Origin: Bacteroidaceae bacterium
GTDB lineage: Bacteria; Bacteroidota; Bacteroidia; Bacteroidales; Bacteroidaceae
Length of the DNA stretch: 43,707 nt
Reading direction: 5' to 3'
NCBI GenBank assembly: GCA_024398615.1
Contig: JAKSIU010000024.1
Coordinates: 1-43,707, forward strand
Positions 32,805-41,411 of this stretch are shown here, in pieces (position 1 is the first letter of the stretch; each line of letters starts with the position of its first letter). A model generated the notes under the pieces. The model was not told the DNA's origin. It worked only from the letters and a program-made list of their open reading frames with translations, and did no database searches. A program made the position numbers and the translations under genes.

Positions 32805-35207
32805 ATGGATGGCAATGTTTTATGGTATATCCTGCTTTCAGCGTCAGTACTGATACTGCTTCTGGCTATGGCATTCACCGTGATTGCAATGGTGACTTAT
32901 CTGAAGTTCAGCAGAATCATGAAGAACAATGCCGATTTGTATGAACTGGCAACACCAAGCGCTCTCAGAGAGCTGCTGAAGCTGTCCGGCGCCTACTTCT
33001 TTTCAGTCGAGAACGGTAACATAAAGATCTCCAATTCCCAATCAGGCGATCAGTCAGTCATTGAAAGCCGTCTGTCCGAAAGGAAGGATGTGCGAGAATT
33101 CATAGAATCGAGATTCAGGGAATTCAATTCCACCGCAACTCCCAAGCCCTCATCCCTCCAGATTCGTATAGCCTTGACAGGCAACGAGAAACACTGGTAT
33201 GAGATGCGTCTCGATCTGGCCCGACTCAAGGGCAATCAGATCCGCTGCAGGGGAATACTTATTCCCATTGACAATATCAAGCAGCAGGAAAAGGAGGCAC
33301 TGGAGATGCATCGCCGTACATTGAATGCCGAGGAACGTGATGATTTTATCCGAGAGATGAATCATGCGGTACGTACGCCTCTGAATGCCATTGTAGGTTT
33401 CTCGGAACTTCTCTCAGACCCGACTGTCGATATTTCGGCCGCGGAGCTGTCGTATTACAAGGAAACCATTGAACAGAATGCCGGCTCGCTGACCAAGGTT
33501 CTTGAGAATGTCCTTACCATTTCACATCTTGAGAATGAGAACATTCTTGTGGAGGACAGGCAGCTGGATGTGCCGTCACTGATGCGTTCCGTGATATCTG
33601 AAAACGCTCAGGCTCTTGTGGCTTCCGGAATCATTCCAAAGGAGGAACCGTCACCTGCAGAGTGCGTGATCAATGCCGATGAGCGCATAGTCCGCAAGGT
33701 CATCCAGATTCTTGTCGACAATGTCATTCAGCATGCCTCATCCGGCAAATGCCTCATTTACGGATGGAGAGAGGTCAGGGACGGTGATGTGGAACTGTTT
33801 GTCCGTGACAAGGGACCAGGAATATCAGAAACGGATCTTCCTTTCATTTACAAGGCCTTCTACAAGGCCGATCCGTTCAGTTCCGGAACAGGTCAGGGCC
33901 TTACCATCGCCAAGAGTTATCTGGATCATGAAAAGGCTGAGATAAGATGTGAGTCGTCAGGGGACGGTGCATCGTTCTATGTCGGTTTCAAGAAGGTCCT
34001 GCCGTTGTTCATTCCACTGCCGATAGCCGGATTCGGACTGTTGGCCCTGTCGGTACTGCTGCTCTTGCTCAGCCTGAAGTTCCTGCGTTCGGTCAGAAAG
34101 TACCGTAATTTCAGCGCTGTGGAAGACGAAGCCATAACACGTACTCTTGAGGTTTCCGGGGGACATCTGTTCAAGTATAAGGACGATGTGATTCTCATGA
34201 CACGTCAGACTGCCGAGTATTTCTCATTCTCGTCAAACCGCATCGGACTTGATGTCTATCTGGATTCGATGGACGAGGCTGACAAGGACGTCATAAAGAA
34301 AATCAAGGCCGCACCGGTGGGAGAAATAGTGAACGAGTTCCTGTCATTGCCCAATTTCAGAACTTTCAAGATAATGTCATTCTCATGCATCGTGACCAAG
34401 ATGGAGGACAATGACGGTCAGATGGTGCCCATGGGACTGTTCTTCTCAATTGACGAATCACATGCCCGTATGGAGGCCATGCGTGAGGTCTATGCCAAGG
34501 AGGAGGAATCCATATCCAAACAGTCGTTCATAGCCAGCATGGGCCATGAGATACGCAATCCGTTGAATGCCATTGTGGGTTTCTCGAGCCTGCTTGCCGA
34601 TCTCTATTTTGACATTGACGGGAAGGAACGTGAAAGTTATGCCGACATAATCCGCAAGAGCAATGAACATCTGCTCAGCCTGCTGGACGGAGCCCTGCTT
34701 TCGGCCAAGGAACAGGACAGAATCCTCAAAAGCAGTCTTGGCGTGATTCCCATTGATGATTTCATGGAGGAACTGTTCAGAACCAATTCGGTAGTCGTTC
34801 CTTCCACCCTGTCGTTCGATTATTATAAAGGTGATTCCGCCTATATCAACGTAAGCCGTACCGGTATGCGTCAGATCGTTTCGAATCTGATCAACAATGC
34901 ATGCAAGTTCACTGCACAGGGTGGCATATCATTCGGATGGAACACGACCGATGACCGTGTGAACATTTTTGTCCGTGATACGGGTATCGGAATAGGACCC
35001 GAAAACATTGACAACATATTCAAGAAATTCTTCAAAGCCGACAATGCATCGAATGGGGCCGGCATAGGCCTGCCGCTATGTAAGCGTCTGACTGAGATGA
35101 TGGATGGCAACCTGATTGTTGAAAGCGAACTCGGCAAAGGATCCTGCTTTACCATATCGCTTCCCCGTATATATCCGGAGTCTGACAATAAAGAACAAAC
35201 GAAATGA
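32805..35207 (+). CDS. Tandem double histidine kinase (two membrane-HisKA-HATPase modules)
   Basis: An 800-residue protein built from two kinase modules. Module 1: membrane helix (7-33), sensor-like region, HisKA with H187 (MNHAVRTPLNAIVGFSELL), ATPase with N-box around N306, DKGPGI and GQGLTIA. Module 2: hydrophobic stretch (399-427), sensor-like region, HisKA with H581 (MGHEIRNPLNAIVGFSSLL), ATPase with N697/N698, DTGIGI and GAGIGL. Both look active. The modules align at an offset of about 390-394 (LSGAYFF/VSGGHLF; H187/H581), so this is an internal duplication. There is no receiver; the Hpt gene overlaps the stop by 4 bases. Confidence 0.9.
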   Translation: MDGNVLWYILLSASVLILLLAMAFTVIAMVTYLKFSRIMKNNADLYELATPSALRELLKLSGAYFFSVENGNIKISNSQSGDQSVIESRLSERKDVREFIESRFREFNSTATPKPSSLQIRIALTGNEKHWYEMRLDLARLKGNQIRCRGILIPIDNIKQQEKEALEMHRRTLNAEERDDFIREMNHAVRTPLNAIVGFSELLSDPTVDISAAELSYYKETIEQNAGSLTKVLENVLTISHLENENILVEDRQLDVPSLMRSVISENAQALVASGIIPKEEPSPAECVINADERIVRKVIQILVDNVIQHASSGKCLIYGWREVRDGDVELFVRDKGPGISETDLPFIYKAFYKADPFSSGTGQGLTIAKSYLDHEKAEIRCESSGDGASFYVGFKKVLPLFIPLPIAGFGLLALSVLLLLLSLKFLRSVRKYRNFSAVEDEAITRTLEVSGGHLFKYKDDVILMTRQTAEYFSFSSNRIGLDVYLDSMDEADKDVIKKIKAAPVGEIVNEFLSLPNFRTFKIMSFSCIVTKMEDNDGQMVPMGLFFSIDESHARMEAMREVYAKEEESISKQSFIASMGHEIRNPLNAIVGFSSLLADLYFDIDGKERESYADIIRKSNEHLLSLLDGALLSAKEQDRILKSSLGVIPIDDFMEELFRTNSVVVPSTLSFDYYKGDSAYINVSRTGMRQIVSNLINNACKFTAQGGISFGWNTTDDRVNIFVRDTGIGIGPENIDNIFKKFFKADNASNGAGIGLPLCKRLTEMMDGNLIVESELGKGSCFTISLPRIYPESDNKEQTK

Positions 35208-35563
35208 CACTTAAAGACTGTTACGAAAAACTGGGTGGAGATTATGCCGGTGCATGCAAGAGACTGATCAACGAAAAGCTCCTGGTACGTTTCCTGCAGA
35301 AATTCCCTGATGACCCTTCCATGAAACTGCTTTCCGATGCAATCCTGGATCATCAGATTGAAAGTTCGTTCCGCGCTGTCCATACGCTGAAGGGCGTTTC
35401 CGGCAACTTGGGACTTACAGGACTGTATGACGCATCGGTCAACCTGACGGAACAGCTGCGTCCACGTCAGGAACAGGCTGATCCGGCTCTGTTTGAGGCT
35501 GTGAAGTCAGAATATGACAGGACCATGTCAGTTCTGGATGAGTTCTTCTCCAGTCAGATCTGA
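35204..35563 (+). CDS. Hpt (histidine phosphotransfer) domain protein
   Basis: A 119-residue helical protein with the Hpt signature FRAVHTLKGVSGNLGL, phosphorylatable H60. The start overlaps the double-kinase stop (ATGA), so they are translationally coupled. It should carry phosphate between a receiver and a histidine kinase; the nearest receiver is the divergent single-domain protein. It overlaps the convergent membrane-protein gene by 10 bases. Confidence 0.88.
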   Translation: MTLKDCYEKLGGDYAGACKRLINEKLLVRFLQKFPDDPSMKLLSDAILDHQIESSFRAVHTLKGVSGNLGLTGLYDASVNLTEQLRPRQEQADPALFEAVKSEYDRTMSVLDEFFSSQI

Positions 35564-36720
35564 CTTGGCGGGATAATCTGGAAACCGAAGAGCTTCCAGA
35601 GTATGAAGACACATAATGCGCTGATACAGAGCGTTATGAACAGATAGAGAACTGATTTCCATGAAGACAGGTGACGGCCCAGATATTTGAATTCGCTGAA
35701 CTGTTTGCGCTCCCATAGGGATATGTTCTCTGAAAGGAACTGTGCAAGGGCGGTGATGTCAAGACCGGGATTGCTTATGTACCAGTCACGGGTGGCCACT
35801 TCAAGGGTGGGCGCATCCATCCAGGAGAACGGCTTGCACCACTTGACCTTCCATGAGTTCCCGTCCTGTTCTCCGTCCCCATCTTTTTCCTTTTCCATTC
35901 CCAGACAGATTGTGAATTCGTTCTTGTTGCCTCCCTCCCAATACTGGCGCTGGCGCATGCTTATGTTCACGCCTTTTTCTGCAGGGAACAGCAGAACAAA
36001 GAAATGGATCTGGTATTCGTTGCCCAGGCTTGCGTTGAGACGGCGCATGAGCAACTGGTCATCGGCACTGAATGTGAAGTCGAGCAATGGCGACACGCAC
36101 AGCGGATTCTGCGTGTTGTCAATGATTTCAGGGTAAGGGATAAGACCTTCGGATTTCGCTTCGTCGCGTGTGACACGGGCAGGATTGAATATTGAATTGG
36201 TGTTCTGGATATAGTTCTTGTAGCGGCTCTTGTAGGTCGCGGTCTGCATGGTGTCCTGCCTTCCGTTCCATGCCGATGACTCTCCTCCGCCTCCGCTTAT
36301 CTGCCCGGGATGATGTGTCGGGAAGTAATTCGTTCCGGTCTGCCACAGTCGTGCTGCGGACAGGAACGCGCGTTGCGAGAGACCTATTTCCCGGCCGGTG
36401 TTGAGAAGGGCGCTCCAGCTGTCGGGGTGGGGTACATGATGCTGCTCGGTGACGGTTCTGGTGTGTCCCCGGCCGTCACTTACGGTACGGGTCACGGTTA
36501 CAAGTTCGACCCAGGGATAGTAATGGCGTACCTCGGTGTAGTATCCGCTAAGGAATTCTATGTCGCGGTTCATTGCCTCGAAAAGGTAATATACTGCAAC
36601 TTCAGCGGCTGCGAGTACTATGACATATGCATACCACAAGTCGGGTTGTGGCGAAATGAAATAGGCAGCGGCGACTGCCGCTGCCGGAATCACAAACCCT
36701 ATGGCCCGTACAAAGGTCAT
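35554..36720 (-). CDS. Membrane protein of unknown function, partner of LemA-like protein
   Basis: A 388-residue protein with two N-terminal membrane helices (about 5-22 and 28-49), a large soluble domain (about 50-350) and one C-terminal helix (about 362-381, VLYLFITLCISALCVFILWKLF). The soluble part has VTVTRTVSDGRGHTRTVTEQHHVPHP and a Gly-rich segment ISGGGGESSAW. No family is recognised. The start overlaps the LemA-like stop by 4 bases, so the two are translated together and probably act together in the envelope. Confidence 0.75.
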   Translation of the reverse strand: MTFVRAIGFVIPAAAVAAAYFISPQPDLWYAYVIVLAAAEVAVYYLFEAMNRDIEFLSGYYTEVRHYYPWVELVTVTRTVSDGRGHTRTVTEQHHVPHPDSWSALLNTGREIGLSQRAFLSAARLWQTGTNYFPTHHPGQISGGGGESSAWNGRQDTMQTATYKSRYKNYIQNTNSIFNPARVTRDEAKSEGLIPYPEIIDNTQNPLCVSPLLDFTFSADDQLLMRRLNASLGNEYQIHFFVLLFPAEKGVNISMRQRQYWEGGNKNEFTICLGMEKEKDGDGEQDGNSWKVKWCKPFSWMDAPTLEVATRDWYISNPGLDITALAQFLSENISLWERKQFSEFKYLGRHLSSWKSVLYLFITLCISALCVFILWKLFGFQIIPPSQI

Positions 36721-37229
36721 TTGAAGAGTTCTATTTCGTCGTCAATGCCGGTACGGATGGTTTCCTTGGTGACGGTTGACGATATGACGGTATAGTCGAT
36801 TTTCTGTCGGCCTCCCAGAAACCACTTGGCTGGAATCGTTTCAAGCAGCGTGGAGTGCTCTCTGATAATGTCGAGCATTTTCTGCTGTGCCTGGGCGAAC
36901 TGTGCGCGCTGGACGTCGATTGACTGCATCAGATGCTGGTAGAGGGCGGTGTCGAATGCCGGATTGGATTCGGTAATCATCTTGATCAGCGATCCGCTGT
37001 CATTGGAGTATCTGCCGGAAATGAGTTCCGGATAGATTTTCTCAAAAGCCTCGCGATATTGCTCGGTCACACCGGCTTCCTGCTTGAGGGTCTTCCACAT
37101 GGTGTCGTGGACGGTCTCGATGGCACCGCGCTGGGCATCGGCCTCCTTGCGCAGTGATACTTCGCGGTTGTTGACTGATATGTAGTAGATTACCAGTATG
37201 ACAACAATTGCCAGAAGTGCTATGATCAT
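36717..37229 (-). CDS. LemA-like membrane-anchored protein
   Basis: A 170-residue protein: an N-terminal membrane helix (MIIALLAIVVILVIYYISV) followed by a long helical domain with the LemA layout (NREVSLRKEADAQRGAIETVHDTMW ... LMQSIDVQRAQFAQAQQKMLDIIREHSTLLETIP). The helical bundle is expected to face the periplasm. It is the middle gene of a three-gene operon with an outer-membrane barrel (6 bases upstream) and a membrane protein (4-base overlap). The family assignment is by layout and a few motifs, so moderate. Confidence 0.6.
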   Translation of the reverse strand: MIIALLAIVVILVIYYISVNNREVSLRKEADAQRGAIETVHDTMWKTLKQEAGVTEQYREAFEKIYPELISGRYSNDSGSLIKMITESNPAFDTALYQHLMQSIDVQRAQFAQAQQKMLDIIREHSTLLETIPAKWFLGGRQKIDYTVISSTVTKETIRTGIDDEIELFK

Positions 37230-37235
37230 AATGCG

Positions 37236-37670
37236 TCAGTTCTTTTTCTTGAGTGAGAAGTTGAAACTCAGGGTGGCAACAGCTTCCAGCTTGTTGAAAG
37301 AGTCATAGGTTATGCCTCCGCCCAGATCCAGATGTCTCCAGTTGACACCTATCATTGACCTGACAGCGCTGTCAAAGCATTTCTCGTTCTCGTAGCTCTT
37401 GCCAAGATAGCCGTAACCCACAAAGGTGTCGAAGAAAGGCTTGACCTTGTTGTCCGTGAAATAGAATCTGGCGTCAAGTCCTCCAAGGAAACCGGTAAAA
37501 CCTGTCCAGGTGTCAAGCTCTGCAGCCAAAGCCACCTTGTCAGAGATGTTGATTCCGGCTCCAAGTCCGATGGCGTTGTTGTAACCTGCGCTAATACGGC
37601 CGAAAGGTCCTTTTGCAAAACTCATGGAGCATGCCATGAGAAGTGCCAATGCAACGATGATTTTCTTCAT
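37236..37670 (-). CDS. Small outer-membrane beta-barrel-like protein
   Basis: A 144-residue exported protein with signal peptide MKKIIVALALLMACSMSFA and alternating strands rich in Gly and aromatics (ISAGYNNAIGLGAGINI, ALAAELDTWTGFTGFLGGLDARFYF, PFFDTFVGYGYLG, HLDLGGGITYDSF, ATLSFNFSLKKKN). The pattern fits an eight-stranded barrel of the OmpA/OmpW size class. The start at 37670 fits the signal peptide and a -7 box at 37696. First gene of the LemA-like operon. Confidence 0.75.
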   Translation of the reverse strand: MKKIIVALALLMACSMSFAKGPFGRISAGYNNAIGLGAGINISDKVALAAELDTWTGFTGFLGGLDARFYFTDNKVKPFFDTFVGYGYLGKSYENEKCFDSAVRSMIGVNWRHLDLGGGITYDSFNKLEAVATLSFNFSLKKKN

Positions 37671-37695
37671 AATATCATGTTTGTCTTCCAATATG

Positions 37696-37703
37696 CAAAA
37701 GTA
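37696..37703 (-). promoter_or_regulatory. -7 box for the LemA-like operon
   Basis: Reads TACTTTTG on the minus strand, 26 bases before the ATG at 37670, and lies between that gene and the stop of the upstream lipoprotein gene. Confidence 0.55.
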
Positions 37704-37714
37704 ATAAAACTTTG

Positions 37715-38614
37715 CTATAAAACCAGCTCCAGTTTCACTCCTTTCCCGAAGGTGAGACTGTCAGCTTCGTAAGTTCCAGGGGGAACGACATCTTTCCATC
37801 TCTCAAGATCATCCGGTGCTATTCTGCCCAATGGTGTGATGTTGCTATAATAATCGTGGAAATAATTGTCTTGTGATGTCATTGCCACAGTCGTGATACC
37901 GGACTGTAGACCAACCAGAAACAGCATTCCGTATTCCTTTTGCCTGAATTGTGCGGGCTCATGGTAGACCGATGGAATGGAACAGCCTAAATCCGGTCCT
38001 GTTTCGGGGTCCGTAAAATAGAACTCCCCATAGTAATTGTCCAGACTGTTGATTTCCAGACGGTTATCAGACAGGTATCTTCTTAGACATGTGGCAGCCA
38101 GGTTGTCGAACATGTCAAGAACGAAAGTGCTGTCTCCTATTGAAAGGCGTATCGGTGCCCGGTCAATTTCTGTATATTGCTGTCTGGCGCCGGAGGGGAG
38201 TGCTTTCTGAATACCGGAATACAGGTCTTTCCATTCTCCGTACTCCCAATTACCATAGTCGGTGCCGATGTCAACCTGGAATCTTACCTGTAAAGGTTCG
38301 TATGTGTCATTGGCAGGTACGGCGACCTTGAAGTGTCCGTCGGGGTAAGTGTATGGCCCGACAGTAAAACCGCCGGCTTCCCGGTCACCTATCAGAATCC
38401 TGTACTTGTAATATTTTACCTCGTAATAGAACTGGAATCTGGTTTGGCATGTCCAGTTGGAGGCAATATAGAGCACAGTGCCTTCTTGAGGTATCTCATT
38501 TCCAGTGTCCGATTCCACGTTTACATAATCGAGCTCAAAATATGTGTCCTTGCATGAAATGAAGAAGCAGACTGACAGAATGAGAATGATATAATGGGAT
38601 ATTGTATGTTTCAT
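37715..38614 (-). CDS. Lipoprotein with cyclophilin-like C-terminal domain
   Basis: A 299-residue lipoprotein (lipobox FFISC). Residues about 30-125 look like an Ig-type beta sandwich of the BACON kind (EGTVLYIASNWTCQTRFQF). Residues about 155-299 match the cyclophilin-like fold common in Bacteroidetes and Firmicutes (IRLSIGDSTFVLDMFDNLAA, NYYGEFYF, YGMLFLVG, YYSNITPLGRI). Proteins of this fold are not known prolyl isomerases as a group and the role here is unknown. It has its own promoter at 38655, divergent from dihydroorotase. Confidence 0.7.
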   Translation of the reverse strand: MKHTISHYIILILSVCFFISCKDTYFELDYVNVESDTGNEIPQEGTVLYIASNWTCQTRFQFYYEVKYYKYRILIGDREAGGFTVGPYTYPDGHFKVAVPANDTYEPLQVRFQVDIGTDYGNWEYGEWKDLYSGIQKALPSGARQQYTEIDRAPIRLSIGDSTFVLDMFDNLAATCLRRYLSDNRLEINSLDNYYGEFYFTDPETGPDLGCSIPSVYHEPAQFRQKEYGMLFLVGLQSGITTVAMTSQDNYFHDYYSNITPLGRIAPDDLERWKDVVPPGTYEADSLTFGKGVKLELVL

Positions 38615-38654
38615 GCTGTAGAAACTGATTGGCGGATATGTGAGACATTATCTG

Positions 38655-38683
38655 CAAATATACGGATAATAACCGTAACTTTG
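38655..38683. promoter_or_regulatory. Divergent -7 boxes: lipoprotein (-) and dihydroorotase (+)
   Basis: CAAATATA at 38655-38662 is TATATTTG on the minus strand, 41 bases from the lipoprotein ATG. TAACTTTG at 38676-38683 on the plus strand is 36 bases before the dihydroorotase ATG. Confidence 0.6.
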
Positions 38684-38718
38684 TAATTCCAATAGGAAAA
38701 AGAAAACTTGTTCCAGTT

Positions 38719-40086
38719 ATGGATTACCTGATCAAGAACGCAAAGGCAGTTGATGAAGGGCAGATTTTTGAGGCTGATGTCTACATCAACGATGGGATAA
38801 TCAGTGATATGGTCAGATTGGCTGATCGCGGGCCTGCCAGTCCCATGTCAGGTAACGGTAGGCAAGCGGCTGAGGTCATTGACGCAAAAGGCAAGTACCT
38901 GATCCCGGGCATCATAGACGAGCACGTCCATTTCCGTGAGCCGGGTCTGACCCATAAGGCCGATATCTCCACTGAGAGCCGTGCGGCTGTCGCGGGAGGC
39001 GTGACATCGTTCATGGACATGCCGAACACTATGCCGCAGACCACTACAAGGCAACTCCTGGAGGAGAAGTTCGCGCTGGCTTCGCAGGAATCGCTGGCCA
39101 ACTATTCGTTCTATCTGGGTGCTACGAATGACAATATGGCCGAACTGCTCAGCATTGATACCTCCAGGGTGTGCGGTATCAAACTCTTCATGGGTTCAAG
39201 CACCGGAAACATGCTGGTGGATGACGGAGATGCCCTTGAGACTCTGTTCCGCGAAGCTCCATGCCTGATTGCCGCGCATTGCGAAGACGAAGCCATAATA
39301 AGACGCAATACCGAACGTCTCCGCGCTATGGCCGATGCCGGTAGTATTGTGCCCGATGCCACTGTCCATCCGGATGTACGTACAGCCGATGCCTGCTTCC
39401 GTTCCACCGCCAGGGCTGTGGAACTTGCCGCAAGTACCGGTGCCCGTCTGCATGTCATGCATATCTCCACGGCAGCCGAACTGAGACTGTTCCGTAATGA
39501 TATCCCGTTGGAGGAGAAGAGAATAACTGCCGAGACCTGTCCCCATTACCTTCGTCTGGATTCCGGGCATTATGAAAAGATGGGCTATGCCATCAAGTGC
39601 AATCCGGCCATCAAGTCATCAGATGACAGGGTGGCGCTGGTTGAAGCCGTTCATGACGGTCATATCGACACCATTGGAACAGACCATGCCCCGCACCTGA
39701 AGGAAGAGAAGTTCACGGACAGCTATTTCACTGCCAAATCCGGTTTCCCGTCCATTCAGCACAGTGCAGACATTGTGCTCTCAGTTCCTGGTATGACCAT
39801 TGCGGAAATGGTCCGGCTCATGTGCCATAATCCGGCTTTGCTTTACGGGATTGACAGGCGCGGATTCATACGCAAGGGTTATCATGCCGATCTTGCCATT
39901 GTGGATCTGGACAGCCCGGGCCGCATTTCCAATGAAACGGAATTCTCGAAATGCGGCTGGACTCCGTATGACGGATTCGAGATCCGTTCAAGAGTGACCC
40001 ATACGTTCGTGAACGGCAATCTGGTATACGAGAACGGAGAATTCCATGACGGATACCGCGGGGAGAGACTCATTTTCAACAGATAG
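38719..40086 (+). CDS. pyrC: Dihydroorotase (class I amidohydrolase)
   Basis: A 455-residue zinc amidohydrolase for the third step of pyrimidine synthesis. Metal motifs are DEHVHFREPG (H69, H71), the K in IKLFMGSSTGNM, AHCEDEAII, LHVMHIST and GTDHAPH. A Gly/Pro/Arg insert (about residues 34-50) is the only unusual part. Allantoinase is the close alternative, but the pattern and host favour dihydroorotase. Two genes follow at 19 and 16 bases and are probably cotranscribed. Confidence 0.9.
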   Translation: MDYLIKNAKAVDEGQIFEADVYINDGIISDMVRLADRGPASPMSGNGRQAAEVIDAKGKYLIPGIIDEHVHFREPGLTHKADISTESRAAVAGGVTSFMDMPNTMPQTTTRQLLEEKFALASQESLANYSFYLGATNDNMAELLSIDTSRVCGIKLFMGSSTGNMLVDDGDALETLFREAPCLIAAHCEDEAIIRRNTERLRAMADAGSIVPDATVHPDVRTADACFRSTARAVELAASTGARLHVMHISTAAELRLFRNDIPLEEKRITAETCPHYLRLDSGHYEKMGYAIKCNPAIKSSDDRVALVEAVHDGHIDTIGTDHAPHLKEEKFTDSYFTAKSGFPSIQHSADIVLSVPGMTIAEMVRLMCHNPALLYGIDRRGFIRKGYHADLAIVDLDSPGRISNETEFSKCGWTPYDGFEIRSRVTHTFVNGNLVYENGEFHDGYRGERLIFNR

Positions 40087-40105
40087 GAATTCAATCACAC
40101 AGAAT

Positions 40106-40480
40106 ATGAAAATAAGGATAACGGCAGTACTGGCATTCCTGACAATGGCTTTGCTGACGGGATGTGGAGGTAACAGAAATAACGGATCGGTCATGCAGAA
40201 TAATGAGGAAAAGGCTGTTCCAGAGAATAATCTGGTCGGAGCATACGGAGAACAGAGGGAGCTTACCGAACAGGAAATGGAGATGTTCCGCAGCCTGACC
40301 GATGGCGGTGATGTGGTCTACACACCTCTGTCCGTATCCACCCAGGTCGTTGCAGGAACCAACTACAGGTTCTGGTGCCGGTTCGAGGGCGCATCGGACT
40401 ACGGCCATTGCTGGGTCACCGTTTTCAAGCCGCTTCCCGGCCAAGGCGACCCGACTGTGACATCAACAGTGAAGGAGTGA
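40106..40480 (+). CDS. Cystatin-like lipoprotein (putative cysteine-protease inhibitor)
   Basis: A 124-residue lipoprotein (lipobox LLTGC, Cys20). The mature part carries the cystatin/stefin hallmarks: a conserved Gly near the start of the fold (G45 in NNLVGAYGE), a helix (LTEQEMEMFRSLTD) and the first-loop motif QVVAG followed by TNYRF (80-89). In eukaryotic stefins this QxVxG loop enters the active site of papain-like proteases. It lies 19 bases after dihydroorotase. Whether it inhibits a self or host protease cannot be told. Confidence 0.78.
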   Translation: MKIRITAVLAFLTMALLTGCGGNRNNGSVMQNNEEKAVPENNLVGAYGEQRELTEQEMEMFRSLTDGGDVVYTPLSVSTQVVAGTNYRFWCRFEGASDYGHCWVTVFKPLPGQGDPTVTSTVKE

Positions 40481-40496
40481 ACATATAATTCGAATT

Positions 40497-41342
40497 ATGC
40501 AGAACAACCATTCACCAAAGGAGCTGATGCTTGACCGGAAACTGGACATGCTCCTGAACAGGATAATCGGAGAGAACAGTGAACTCACGCAGCTGCCTCT
40601 GACGTTGTTGGACAAGTTGATCAGGGATGAGGAAATCCAGGAAATGCAGGATTTCGCCAACAATGTGGCGATATCACGTCTGGGATTCAACGACCATGGA
40701 CCGGTACATATGAGGACCGTGTGCTACAATGCACTCAAGATGATGTACATCCTTCATACCCAGGGCATACAGACCAATCTTGAGAAAGAGGGACCGGGCT
40801 GCTTTGAGGACAGCATTCTGGCCGTGATGACGGCATCGTTCCTTCATGACATAGGAATGACGGTCAGCCGGCAGGACCACGAACTGTATTCGGGAATCAT
40901 AGCCTTTTCAGTAGTTGACCGCATCCTGAAGGAACTGCTGCCAGACCCACATGACATAAGGAGACGTATCATTATCCGTTCAATGGTGCTGGAAGGCATC
41001 ATCGGACATATGGGTACCCATAAGGTCCATTCGCTTGAGGCAGGTCTCATCCTTATTGCCGATGGCTGTGACATGACCAAGGGCCGTGCAAGAATTCCCA
41101 TGGAAATCAACACCAGGCCTATGGTCGGGGACATCCACAAGTATTCGGCCAATGCCATAGATAAAGTCAGCATTACCAGAGGTGAAGAACGTCCTGTAAG
41201 AATCAGGGTGTTCATGTCGTCCGAGGTGGGGTTCTTCCAGGTTGAGGAAGTTCTACTGCAGAAGATCATGGCCAGTCCGATCCGGGATCTTGTCGAACTG
41301 TATGCCGGCGTTGAGGGCATGGATATGAAAAGATACCAATGA
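40497..41342 (+). CDS. HD-domain phosphohydrolase family protein
   Basis: A 281-residue cytoplasmic protein. Candidate metal ligands are in NDHGPVHMRTV (H67, H71), FLHDIGM (H117, D118) and QDHE (H128), the order seen in HD phosphohydrolases. A longer C-terminal part ends YQ after VELYAGVEGMD. Substrate unknown; nucleotides or phosphodiesters are usual for the superfamily. Third gene after dihydroorotase, 16 bases after the cystatin-like gene. Confidence 0.82.
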   Translation: MQNNHSPKELMLDRKLDMLLNRIIGENSELTQLPLTLLDKLIRDEEIQEMQDFANNVAISRLGFNDHGPVHMRTVCYNALKMMYILHTQGIQTNLEKEGPGCFEDSILAVMTASFLHDIGMTVSRQDHELYSGIIAFSVVDRILKELLPDPHDIRRRIIIRSMVLEGIIGHMGTHKVHSLEAGLILIADGCDMTKGRARIPMEINTRPMVGDIHKYSANAIDKVSITRGEERPVRIRVFMSSEVGFFQVEEVLLQKIMASPIRDLVELYAGVEGMDMKRYQ

Positions 41343-41354
41343 ACGGGACAATGA

Positions 41355-41391
41355 GAGATGACCTCTAAGCCTGGGGCTTAAAGGTCATCTC
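41355..41391. terminator. Strong hairpin between convergent genes
   Basis: The arms 41355-41371 and 41375-41391 (17 bp, one mismatch, loop TGG) lie 12 bases after the HD gene stop and 20 bases before the stop of reverse rubrerythrin. There is no long T-run, but the position suggests a bidirectional terminator. Confidence 0.65.
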
Positions 41392-41411
41392 CTGTACTGA
41401 TTAAAGGGTGA

